Shown here in pieces: positions 1-6,972 of a stretch of DNA of 7,793 nucleotides. The stretch is from positions 1 to 7,793 of the forward strand of contig JADFJB010000163.1 in the NCBI GenBank assembly GCA_022566355.1. Direction: 5' to 3'. The notes under the pieces are model-generated. The model saw only the letters and a list, made by a program, of their open reading frames with translations. It was not told where the DNA came from and did not search any database. Position numbers and translations under genes: made by a program. Numbering within the stretch: the stretch's first letter is position 1; every line of letters begins with the position of its first letter. The DNA comes from a candidate division KSB1 bacterium (GTDB taxonomy: Bacteria > Zhuqueibacterota > JdFR-76 > DREG01).

Positions 1-1062
1 ACTTGGCCTGGTAGAAATTTTCGCCGACAGCAGTTGACTTACATCTTCACCGGATTTTTTCTGATTTCCTATCTGGGGTATAGTTTCATTATCAACAGTC
101 CAAGCGACTTCACTGTGTGGACTTTTTATTTGTTTGGTGACTTGTTCACGACGTTAATGGTTGCTACATTTTTTGCATTTTTGAATGATAGTGTCACGCC
201 AGACGGAGCCAAGCGTCTCTATGGCTTGATCGTTTTGGGTGGAGTTCTCGGCGGTGCAATTGGCGCTACGTTTTTTCGGGGTATGCTCGACTACCTAAGT
301 AATTCATCGTGGCTATGGATTTGCTTTTTCATTTCAATTATGATTTTAGTCCTCGCCAATGCAGCCGGAAGGTTGGTAGAACGGAATCCACCACCAGAAC
401 CCTTTGAGCGAACGAGAGAAGTTTCACCCGACCAAAAGGAAAACCTGGCTCTGGCAGGGGCGAAGTTGGTCTTTAAATCACCCTATTTGATATCCATTGT
501 AGCTATCGTTGGATTGTACGAAATAACATCACAAACACTCGACTTTCAGTTTACTTCAACCATTTCACACTATTTGGATGGGGATGACCTAAAAAGGCAC
601 TTTGCTACGGTATACGCTCTAAGCAACATTGTTGCTCTGTTTGTACAGATTTTCCTCACCAGTTTTGTAATGACCCGTTTTGGGCTTAAAACGGCTTTAT
701 TGGTTCTTCCTGCTGTGATAGTCATAGGGTCCGTGGGGTTTCTTGCTGTGCCTATTTTATGGGCTGGTAGCCTCTTGAATACAGCTGACAGCGGGTTTAG
801 CTACGGAATTAACCAATCAGCGAAGGAAGCGCTATATGTGCCCACGAGCAAGGATGAAAAATATAAGGCGAAGGCCTTCATAGATATGTTCGTGCAGAGA
901 TTTGCAAAGGTTTTGGCGATCGGTGTAAGCCTCGCAATTACTACCTATTTCGCAGATTTCTCCAGCAAAAGGTGGCTTTCACTTTTTACGATAGCGATTG
1001 TATCTCTTTGGATTATTGCCGCAAGATACGCCGGTAAAAAATTTCATGAAATGACAAGTTAG
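1..1062 (+). CDS. Nucleotide-transporter-like (NTT/Npt) MFS-fold membrane protein, 5' end missing
   Basis: Integral membrane protein, probably a nucleotide or related-anion transporter of the inner membrane. The frame is open from base 1, so the gene starts outside the window. The TTG at 34 is only the first possible start codon inside it and lies in a transmembrane region. About 353 residues are visible and some 70-100 N-terminal ones seem missing compared with typical NTT proteins. Numbering from codon 34, hydrophobic segments lie near 4-20, 30-50, 62-80, 93-110, 152-168, 191-211, 219-239, 286-305 and 315-331. The stretch GAKRLYG (58-64) followed by a Gly-rich helix resembles the EAKR(F/L)Y-G motif of ATP/ADP translocases. 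KEALYVP (264-270), then KAKAFID (278-284) and R289, resembles the KEMAYIP...KGKA..D...R signature. The stop is 43 nt before the next gene, a paralogue. The family is fairly sure; the substrate is unknown. Confidence 0.8.
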   Translation, partial: TWPGRNFRRQQLTYIFTGFFLISYLGYSFIINSPSDFTVWTFYLFGDLFTTLMVATFFAFLNDSVTPDGAKRLYGLIVLGGVLGGAIGATFFRGMLDYLSNSSWLWICFFISIMILVLANAAGRLVERNPPPEPFERTREVSPDQKENLALAGAKLVFKSPYLISIVAIVGLYEITSQTLDFQFTSTISHYLDGDDLKRHFATVYALSNIVALFVQIFLTSFVMTRFGLKTALLVLPAVIVIGSVGFLAVPILWAGSLLNTADSGFSYGINQSAKEALYVPTSKDEKYKAKAFIDMFVQRFAKVLAIGVSLAITTYFADFSSKRWLSLFTIAIVSLWIIAARYAGKKFHEMTS

Positions 1063-1105
1063 TTTTGAAAAAAGACAGTACAACGCCTGGAATGTTTATA
1101 CTTTG

Positions 1106-3940
1106 ATGAAGCTCCTTCGCACTCTATTTTCCATCAGGGAGGGTGAGGGGTTTAGAGCTTCTTTGATGTTTGCTTATATTTTCCTTATTATTGCATCTTT
1201 AGTGGTTTTAAAACCTGTCAGTAAGTCTCTTCTTCTCTCCAAATTTGGCATTAATCAACTTCCTATTGCGATGATGCTTGTTGCCGTCTTTTCAACCATA
1301 ATCATAATTATCTATCTTAAGTTTGCCAGCAAGGTCATGCTGAATCGATTGATCAGTAGAACGTTGTATGCATCCATTATTGCACTGTTCTTCTTTAGAG
1401 GTCTATTATTCATCGATGACCAAAAAGTCTGGTTTATCTATGCTTTTTACATTTGGGTAGCTATTTTGGGGGTCGTGTGGAGTTCACAATTCTGGCTGTT
1501 AGCAAATTATGTTTTTGATGCGCGAGAGGCAAAACGTCTCTTCGGATTTATCGGCGCGGGTGCGATAAGCGGCGGTATATTTGGCGGCTACCTGGCAAAT
1601 TATCTTGCCGAACCGATAGGGACAAAAAATTTATTGCTGGTCTGCTGCTTTTTTATAGCGCTTTGCCTTTTTATCCTCCGGATTGTTTGGTTCAAAAGCG
1701 CCAGGTTAAATTATCGTGAGAGCGTACTACAGCAAAAACGGATCAAGCAAAAAGATACCAAGGGAAATCCGTTTCAACTTATCTTAAACTCAAAGCACCT
1801 CACTTATCTTGCTGGTATTGTCGGGCTTAGCGTAATTGTTGCAAAAATTGTAGATTATCAATTTAGCGCTATCGCAATGCAATCCATTCATCAAGAGGAT
1901 CAACTTACAGCATTTTTTGGATTTTGGTTATCCACAATAAGTGTAATCTCGTTGTTTATTCAACTTGTATTCACAAACAAAATATTAAAAAAATTTGGCG
2001 TTAATAATTCATTGTTTTTCCTGCCTGCCGCCATTCTAATTGGTGCCGGTGCAATTTTGTTTCAACCCGTTTTATGGGCTGCGATTCTAATTAAGGTCAG
2101 TGATGGCAGCTTTAAACAATCTCTCCATAAAGCCGGGAAAGAGCTGTTAATTCTACCAATACCTGCTGCAATTAAGAATAAATCAAAGCAATTTATTGAT
2201 GTCTTTGTTGTTAGTTTAGCCACAGGTGTGGCCGGGCTGGCGTTAATTGTGATTACCACAGTATTCCATCTTTCGGTTCAACATATCACCATTTTGTTGA
2301 TTCTCTTGATAACCTTCTGGTTGATTCTGAATATTCGTATCAAAAAAGAATATTTAAATTCTTTTCGACTGGCGATTGAAAAAAGGAGCATTGACCTCGA
2401 AGAACAAACGGTTAATTTGGACGATGCTGCAGTTTTTCAAAATCTTACTAGCGTGCTTGAAGGCAATAATGAAAAGCAAATTCTTTATGTCTTAAATTTG
2501 ATAGAAAATGTGAAGAATGATCGTTTCGTCCCAAATTTCAGATTGTTGATCAATCATCCATCCAGCTTGATAAAAGTAAAAACATTTGAGATCATATCAA
2601 AATATGACAATGTGGATTTTGTTTTTGAAGCCGGTGAACTTATTGAACACAAGGATCAAGAAGTACGAATAGCAGCAATGGAACACCTTTGTAAACATTC
2701 CCTTAATAAATTTGACATACTGAACAGGTTTCTGCATCATGAGGATTATTTGTTACAAACTTCTGCTTTGATTTGTGCTGCACAGGAATCCAGGGAAGAT
2801 GATCAGTTAAATGAAGCGATAGATTTTAAGAGCATTATCGAAGAATTAATCGAAGATCGCTACAAACGGAATGAATCCGATGAAGCAAAAATTTTTATAA
2901 AGATCAGTATTGCCCGGGTAATTGGCACTGCAAAAAATCCGGAATTATATTCATATTTGCATAATCTATTGGCTCAAGAGCCACCCGAGGTTCTTGAGGC
3001 TGCGTTGTTTAATGCAGGACAAACAAAGGCAAAAGAATTCATTCAACCATTAATCGATCATCTGAATACAAAGCTGTTGAGAAAATCTGCACGAGAGGCC
3101 TTGGCAAATTATGGTGAAGATGTTATCGAAAGCTTGCATAAATATTTATGGCGCGTAGAGACCGGTAAAAATAAAAAGTTGGCAATGATTAAAGTACTGG
3201 CTTTAATTGGATCGCAAAAGTCAGTAAACTTGTTGACAGAATTATTAGCAGAAAAAGATTTGCAAATGCGTTATGAAGTGATCAAGGCGCTTAATAAACT
3301 GAAAGTTAAATTTCCGTTTTTGAAATTTGATGAAGGAAAAATCGAGCGTGAAATTCTCGAAGAAATAAAAAACTACTATCGAATATTGTTGGAATTGAAC
3401 AATCAAAATAACCTGCAATCAAAACCTGGTAAAGTTGAACAAAAGGAAACCGAATTAAAAACAGCAAAAGCAAGACGGTTATTAGTAAAAGCGTTGGAAG
3501 AAAAAGTTGATATCAACCTGGAAAGAATTTTTAGATTATTAGGTTTACACTATACTCCAAAAGATATGTTTAATGCCTATCTGGGTATTACCAGCAGAAC
3601 TACAATATTAAGAGCCAATGCAATCGAGTTTTTGGACAATGTGCTTGATTCAAGACTAAAAGAGTTAATCATCCCAATTGTTGAGTCAAAATCGCTTGAG
3701 CATGTCATGAATCATCTAAAAGAACAAATTGAAACTGAACCCCCGGAAACAAGTTGTTATTCAATTTTACTGAACGGTAATGACAATTGGCTAAAAGTCT
3801 GCGCACTCTACTCAATCGCAGAATCAAATGAAATTCAATGTAAAGAACATATTATGCCGCATCTAAAAAGTCAGGACCCTGTTGTCAAGGAAACTGCAGA
3901 ATATGCACTCAATAAGCTTAATAGCATATATATGAACTGA
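1106..3940 (+). CDS. NTT/Npt-like MFS-fold transporter fused to a C-terminal HEAT-repeat solenoid
   Basis: A 944-residue two-part protein (numbered here from a possible TTG at 1103; the adjacent ATG at 1106 is preferred). Residues about 18-410 are membrane-embedded with roughly 12 hydrophobic segments. REAKRLFG (141-148) and the Gly-rich helix GAGAISGGIFGG (151-162) match the EAKR-Y-G region of NTT proteins. Residues about 430-943 are charged paired helices like HEAT repeats (for example 515-530, 650-670, 690-732, 895-940), presumably a cytoplasmic docking or regulatory platform. A conserved-looking segment at 808-848 includes NAIEFLDN (839-846). The second transport signature is degraded: KELLILP (346-352) remains, but the Arg after the Asp helix is replaced (FVVSLATG, 368-375), so it may have changed substrate or become a sensor. 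It follows a paralogue by 43 nt and precedes a cNMP-binding gene by 12 nt in the same frame. No good Shine-Dalgarno is seen. The HEAT part looks more AT-rich than the first gene. Confidence 0.85.
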   Translation: MKLLRTLFSIREGEGFRASLMFAYIFLIIASLVVLKPVSKSLLLSKFGINQLPIAMMLVAVFSTIIIIIYLKFASKVMLNRLISRTLYASIIALFFFRGLLFIDDQKVWFIYAFYIWVAILGVVWSSQFWLLANYVFDAREAKRLFGFIGAGAISGGIFGGYLANYLAEPIGTKNLLLVCCFFIALCLFILRIVWFKSARLNYRESVLQQKRIKQKDTKGNPFQLILNSKHLTYLAGIVGLSVIVAKIVDYQFSAIAMQSIHQEDQLTAFFGFWLSTISVISLFIQLVFTNKILKKFGVNNSLFFLPAAILIGAGAILFQPVLWAAILIKVSDGSFKQSLHKAGKELLILPIPAAIKNKSKQFIDVFVVSLATGVAGLALIVITTVFHLSVQHITILLILLITFWLILNIRIKKEYLNSFRLAIEKRSIDLEEQTVNLDDAAVFQNLTSVLEGNNEKQILYVLNLIENVKNDRFVPNFRLLINHPSSLIKVKTFEIISKYDNVDFVFEAGELIEHKDQEVRIAAMEHLCKHSLNKFDILNRFLHHEDYLLQTSALICAAQESREDDQLNEAIDFKSIIEELIEDRYKRNESDEAKIFIKISIARVIGTAKNPELYSYLHNLLAQEPPEVLEAALFNAGQTKAKEFIQPLIDHLNTKLLRKSAREALANYGEDVIESLHKYLWRVETGKNKKLAMIKVLALIGSQKSVNLLTELLAEKDLQMRYEVIKALNKLKVKFPFLKFDEGKIEREILEEIKNYYRILLELNNQNNLQSKPGKVEQKETELKTAKARRLLVKALEEKVDINLERIFRLLGLHYTPKDMFNAYLGITSRTTILRANAIEFLDNVLDSRLKELIIPIVESKSLEHVMNHLKEQIETEPPETSCYSILLNGNDNWLKVCALYSIAESNEIQCKEHIMPHLKSQDPVVKETAEYALNKLNSIYMN

Positions 3941-3955
3941 AATAAACGCCCAATG
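3938..3955 (+). other. In-frame TGA junction between the HEAT gene and the cNMP gene
   Basis: The stop of the transporter-HEAT frame (TGA, followed by A) is followed in the same frame by four sense codons (Asn-Lys-Arg-Pro) and then the ATG of the cNMP gene. Both genes occupy frame 2, and no other stop lies between. Readthrough, or a single-base change, would give one protein of about 1,090 residues. No stem-loop of the kind needed for selenocysteine insertion was recognised directly downstream. Confidence 0.7.
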
Positions 3956-4387
3956 CTAACGATCGTTGAAAAAGTAATCTTCTTGCAGGATGTGAGTGAA
4001 TTTGAATACGCCACAACGGAAGATCTTGCTCATATTGCTGCAATAACAGAGGAAGTATCCGTAAATGAAAACGACATCCTTTACAAAGAAGGCGGCGTTT
4101 CTGACTCTATGTATATTGTCATCGAGGGTTGTGTTCGTCTCGATCGGAATGGCGCTGAAATCATGACTGCTAAGCACAAGGATGTATTTGGCGCCTGGGC
4201 CTTATTCGATGATGAACCGCGGGTAGTAACCGCGACTGCCATAGAGGAGACCCTTTTACTGAAAATTGAAAAAGAAGATTTTTATGATTTACTTTCAGAT
4301 CATACAAATATTACGCAAGGGATTTTGAAATCGATAGCCAGGCGAATGAGAGGTCTAATGAAGAAAGTCGATCCTGATTCTCAATGA
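3953..4387 (+). CDS. Small cyclic-nucleotide-binding (CAP_ED-type) domain protein without a DNA-binding domain
   Basis: A 144-residue soluble protein that is almost entirely one cyclic-nucleotide-binding beta-roll. The N-terminal helices (1-33) lead into NENDILYKEGG (38-48) and MYIVIEG (53-59). The phosphate-binding cassette region DVFGAWALFDDEPR spans 77-90, and a C-terminal helix spans 118-137. There is no helix-turn-helix, so it is not a CRP-type transcription factor. In the cassette the usual FGE(L/I)AL is FGAWAL: Ala81 stands where Glu contacts the ribose hydroxyl, while Arg90, the phosphate-contacting residue, is kept. Canonical cAMP binding is therefore doubtful; another nucleotide or a structural role is possible. 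The gene lies 12 nt after the transporter-HEAT gene and in the same frame, with one TGA and no other stop between. No Shine-Dalgarno is visible, so translation may depend on coupling or readthrough. It probably acts on the transporter-HEAT protein at the membrane (inference from position). Confidence 0.85.
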   Translation: MLTIVEKVIFLQDVSEFEYATTEDLAHIAAITEEVSVNENDILYKEGGVSDSMYIVIEGCVRLDRNGAEIMTAKHKDVFGAWALFDDEPRVVTATAIEETLLLKIEKEDFYDLLSDHTNITQGILKSIARRMRGLMKKVDPDSQ

Positions 4388-4451
4388 TATAGTGTATAGA
4401 TTGAACGATTTCGCCAGGATAACAATGGTGATGCTCGGAAATACCATCCTC

Positions 4452-4477
4452 TGATAAGCAACCTTTATTTCTTATCA
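4452..4477. repeat. 7-bp inverted repeat TGATAAG / CTTATCA
   Basis: Perfect arms at 4452-4458 and 4471-4477 are separated by a 12-nt AT-rich loop. The right arm runs into a second TTATCA (4478-4483, reading TTATCATTATCA). It may be an operator half-site pair or a weak hairpin. It is too AT-rich and lacks the T-run expected of a terminator. Seven-base palindromes occur by chance, so this is tentative. Confidence 0.3.
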
Positions 4478-4520
4478 TTATCATGGAAAAACCCGAATAA
4501 AAAATGTTATTTTCAATTCA

Positions 4521-4541
4521 TATGATTACTGTGTAAATAAA
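4521..4541 (+). promoter_or_regulatory. Possible -10 box and short leader for the kinase operon
   Basis: TATGAT at 4521-4526 matches TATAAT at five of six positions and sits 15 nt before the ATG at 4542. The leader would be only about 10 nt with no Shine-Dalgarno, which would fit near-leaderless initiation. No matching -35 hexamer is present at 4497-4504 (A-rich sequence). The call rests on the -10 element and position only. Confidence 0.2.
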
Positions 4542-5732
4542 ATGAAAGTCTCCAAAGAAAAAGATAAAGAATACTCTGAAGAGTACTTTGAATATTTTCT
4601 GGATATGATGCCAATCGGACTCGGCATTCGATCTAATGTAGATAAAGAGCCAAAGGTTGAATTCGAAAACAGGAAACTAAAGGAGATGTTCGATCAAACC
4701 AGTGCAGGACAAAGACTTCATTGGTACGAATCCGGCATCAGTAAAGATGTATCCAGAAAAGCATCAGTCTCCGAAAACAGCAATTATTCCGAGGAGCGAA
4801 CATTTCCGAATGGCAGGGTGTACTTATTCACAGTGAGTTATTTTAAAAATCAAAAGGACGATTGGTGTGAATTGCAAATAGTCAAGGATATAACGCATCG
4901 ATGTAAAGTAGAAGAAAGTCTGCAAAATGCTAATAAAGAATTATATCGTAAGGTTGAAGTGAGTATAGAAGAATTACGTGAGAAACATGACCAGTTAAAC
5001 AAATCAGAAAAAATGGCAGCCCTTGGAAGCCTGATATTTGGAATTGCCCATGAAATCAATACCCCATTAGCTGCTCTGAACAGTAACAATGATGTTTTAA
5101 TACGGACCACCGAGAAGTTGAAAAGTATCCTTTTTGATAAAAATATTCCCAATGAAATTCGTGAACACCCTAAAATTAAGATGATTTTGGAAAATTTCGA
5201 AAAGTTGACCTCAGTCAATTCAACTGCGGCGGAGAGAATAATTGCCATGGTAAACAGTTTACGAAGATATGCAAGAATGGATAAGCTTGAGAAGGAAGAC
5301 ATGAATGTTCATGAAGGGATGGACAATACACTCACTTTAATCCATCATCAAATTAAAAACCGTATTGAAGTTGACAAGAAATATAGTGAGCTTCCCCTGT
5401 TAAAATGTTATCCCAATAAAATAAATCAAGTATTTATGAATATTTTGGTAAATGCCGGCCAGGCGATTGAAGGCGACGGAAAGATTACGATAAAGACCTT
5501 TCTGGAAAATGAAAAAATCATAATCGAATTCAGCGACACCGGTAAAGGGATTTCTCCGGAGAATATTAGCCGGATTTTCGATTCTGGTTTTACAACGAAA
5601 GGTTCGGGTGAGGGTACAGGTCTGGGTCTGTCAATCGTAAAAAAAATTATCGATGAACATGATGGCACGATAGAAGTTGACAGTGAAGTTCTAAAAGGCA
5701 CTACATTTCGCTTGAGGATTCCTGTTCAATAA
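4542..5732 (+). CDS. Soluble PAS-domain sensor histidine kinase
   Basis: A 396-residue cytoplasmic two-component kinase with no transmembrane segment or signal peptide. A divergent PAS-like sensor domain spans about 15-117, beginning EYFLDMMPIG. A Lys/Glu-rich coiled coil (about 120-155) connects it to the dimerisation domain, whose H-box GIAHEINTPL (167-176) carries the phospho-acceptor His170. The second dimerisation helix ends in the MVNSLRRYAR segment (237-246). The ATPase domain has an N-box (NQVFMNILVNAGQAI, 295-309; Asn300 and Asn304), a G1 box DTGKGIS (332-338), an F-box FDSGFTTK (346-353) and a G2 box GTGLGLSI (358-365), so it should be catalytically complete. It leads an operon with two receiver proteins downstream, the first only 2 nt away, which are its probable phosphate acceptors. 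The ATG at 4542 lacks a Shine-Dalgarno but sits just before the PAS domain. The stimulus is unknown; a PAS ligand or the neighbouring cNMP module are possibilities. Confidence 0.92.
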   Translation: MKVSKEKDKEYSEEYFEYFLDMMPIGLGIRSNVDKEPKVEFENRKLKEMFDQTSAGQRLHWYESGISKDVSRKASVSENSNYSEERTFPNGRVYLFTVSYFKNQKDDWCELQIVKDITHRCKVEESLQNANKELYRKVEVSIEELREKHDQLNKSEKMAALGSLIFGIAHEINTPLAALNSNNDVLIRTTEKLKSILFDKNIPNEIREHPKIKMILENFEKLTSVNSTAAERIIAMVNSLRRYARMDKLEKEDMNVHEGMDNTLTLIHHQIKNRIEVDKKYSELPLLKCYPNKINQVFMNILVNAGQAIEGDGKITIKTFLENEKIIIEFSDTGKGISPENISRIFDSGFTTKGSGEGTGLGLSIVKKIIDEHDGTIEVDSEVLKGTTFRLRIPVQ

Positions 5733-5734
5733 GA

Positions 5735-6964
5735 ATGAATACAAATACTCACAAATCTGATTCTGAAAATAATACCCCGGTTATCCTCATTTTGGATGAT
5801 GAAGAAATGATCCTTGAAACACTGGGGGCGTTGTTCGAATCAGAAACAAGCTATACGGTTAGAACATTTTCGTCATCGGTATTGGCGCTTCAAGAACTTG
5901 AGAAAAGCCCGGTTGATTTAGTCATTTCCGATTTCCTGATGGCAGAAATGAATGGACTGGATTTTCTCCAACAAGTTAAGAAGATGTACCCGGATGTCCC
6001 GTGTATACTGCTGACCGGCTATGCAGATAAAGAAAATGCGATTAAAGCAATCAATGAGATTGGTTTATTTCAATACATCGAAAAACCCTGGGATAGCGAT
6101 CATCTAATCTTAATTGTCCGAAACGCTCTTGCTTATAAACACCTAAATGTAGTAATAAAGGGAAAAATTAAAGAACTTGACCGGACTTTATTGAAGCTAA
6201 ACAAGCTGGCAGAAAAAAACGAAATGCTTCAGGATGAATTATCCCTGGCCAAAAAAGTTCAAGAAAAGCTGTTGCCTGAGGTTAACCATTCTAAATACAA
6301 TCTCCGGATTTCAGCCAAATACATTCCTGCTTTGGAAATTGGCGGCGATTTTTATGATATTACAAGTCTAAACGAAAACCAGGTTGCAATTTTAATTGCA
6401 GATATTACGGGTCACGGTGTACAGGCTGCCCTGAGTACCGTTCTTTTGAAGATGGCATTTTCTTCTTTTAATGGAATTAGTGCGACCACAGGGGATATCC
6501 TGACCGGAATGAATGACACTCTCTTCAAAGGGCTGCCCCAGGGTGTTTTTGTAGCAGCGCTTGTTTTAATCGTTGATTCTAAAACCGGAAGTTGCCGTAT
6601 TGGTAATGGCGGTGTGCCTCATCCGATCCTTTTAAATCGGAAAACCGGTCAGGTGAAACATATAACCGTGAATGGTCTGGTCCTGGGAATGACAGATAAA
6701 GAGCACTATATATTGGGGCAGGAATTAACATTCCAATTAGAGAAAGATGAAGCTCTTTTATTATATACTGACGGCATTGGGGAAGCCCTAAATTCCGACA
6801 AGCAGGATTTTGAATCAAAGTATTTGCTTCAAACTGTAGAAGACAATATTAATAAACCGGGAAATGAAGTTCTGGATACATTGGTTGAAGCAGCCAGAAA
6901 TTTTAGCGATCCCAAACATATTTGGGATGATATAACCTTAGTTTCGGTAGAATTAAAAGAATAG
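5735..6964 (+). CDS. Response regulator with SpoIIE/PP2C-type (RsbU-like) serine phosphatase output
   Basis: A 409-residue cytoplasmic response regulator. The receiver domain (about 15-133) has the acidic pocket Asp21/Asp22, phospho-acceptor Asp66 (VISDFLM), Thr94 in LLTGYAD and Lys117-Pro118. A coiled coil (about 135-178) with the SLAKKVQEKLLP segment (170-181), typical of RsbU-like phosphatases, leads to the PP2C domain. Its metal ligands are visible: GGDFYD (203-208, Asp205), ADITGHG (222-228, Asp223), YTDGIGEA (344-351, Asp346) and DDITLV (398-403). It should dephosphorylate a Ser/Thr phosphoprotein, classically a STAS anti-anti-sigma factor in partner-switching control, when its receiver is phosphorylated. 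No such partner is encoded here. The ATG lies 2 nt after the kinase stop; a GAGGA at 5714-5718 is too far upstream to act, so translational coupling is likely. It is followed 8 nt later by a second receiver gene that looks like its duplicate. Confidence 0.92.
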   Translation: MNTNTHKSDSENNTPVILILDDEEMILETLGALFESETSYTVRTFSSSVLALQELEKSPVDLVISDFLMAEMNGLDFLQQVKKMYPDVPCILLTGYADKENAIKAINEIGLFQYIEKPWDSDHLILIVRNALAYKHLNVVIKGKIKELDRTLLKLNKLAEKNEMLQDELSLAKKVQEKLLPEVNHSKYNLRISAKYIPALEIGGDFYDITSLNENQVAILIADITGHGVQAALSTVLLKMAFSSFNGISATTGDILTGMNDTLFKGLPQGVFVAALVLIVDSKTGSCRIGNGGVPHPILLNRKTGQVKHITVNGLVLGMTDKEHYILGQELTFQLEKDEALLLYTDGIGEALNSDKQDFESKYLLQTVEDNINKPGNEVLDTLVEAARNFSDPKHIWDDITLVSVELKE

Positions 6965-6972
6965 GCAAAGAA

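Larger units (their letters stand above)
4388..4541. other. Intergenic gap between the transporter block and the signalling operon
   Basis: A 154-nt AT-rich gap with no open frame of note. It is the only sizeable break between the two + strand blocks and so is the natural place for the signalling operon's promoter. A TATGAT hexamer at 4521-4526 would put a transcription start about 10 nt before the kinase ATG, but no fair -35 box lies 16-18 bp upstream of it. No stem followed by a T-run was found, so there is no convincing terminator for the transporter block. Confidence 0.5.

Noticed and set aside
34-36. TTG at 34 as the true start of the first gene
   Set aside because: The frame is open to base 1 with no upstream stop, and the protein would begin inside a membrane segment; a gene truncated by the window edge is more likely.
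1097-1105. TATACTTTG just before the second gene as a promoter (-10, or Bacteroidetes TAnnTTTG)
   Set aside because: It lies one base from the ATG, has no -35 or TTTG element at a suitable distance, and the TAnnTTTG spacing is off by one base; co-transcription with the first gene is simpler.
3953-4387. CRP/FNR-type transcription factor
   Set aside because: The protein ends soon after the cyclic-nucleotide domain and has no helix-turn-helix.
4416-4450. AGGAT...TGGT / ACCATCCT hairpin in the gap before the kinase gene
   Set aside because: It pairs only with a large bulge in one arm and has no T-run, so it is not convincing as a terminator or a riboswitch.
4850-5302. 150-residue open frame on the minus strand inside the kinase gene
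   Set aside because: It overlaps the PAS, coiled-coil and H-box coding region, has no recognisable domain, and is explained as an antisense shadow of a clearly real gene; the same applies to the other minus-strand frames at 2062-2259, 3956-4177, 5426-5701, 6579-6818, 6903-7142 and 7228-7428.
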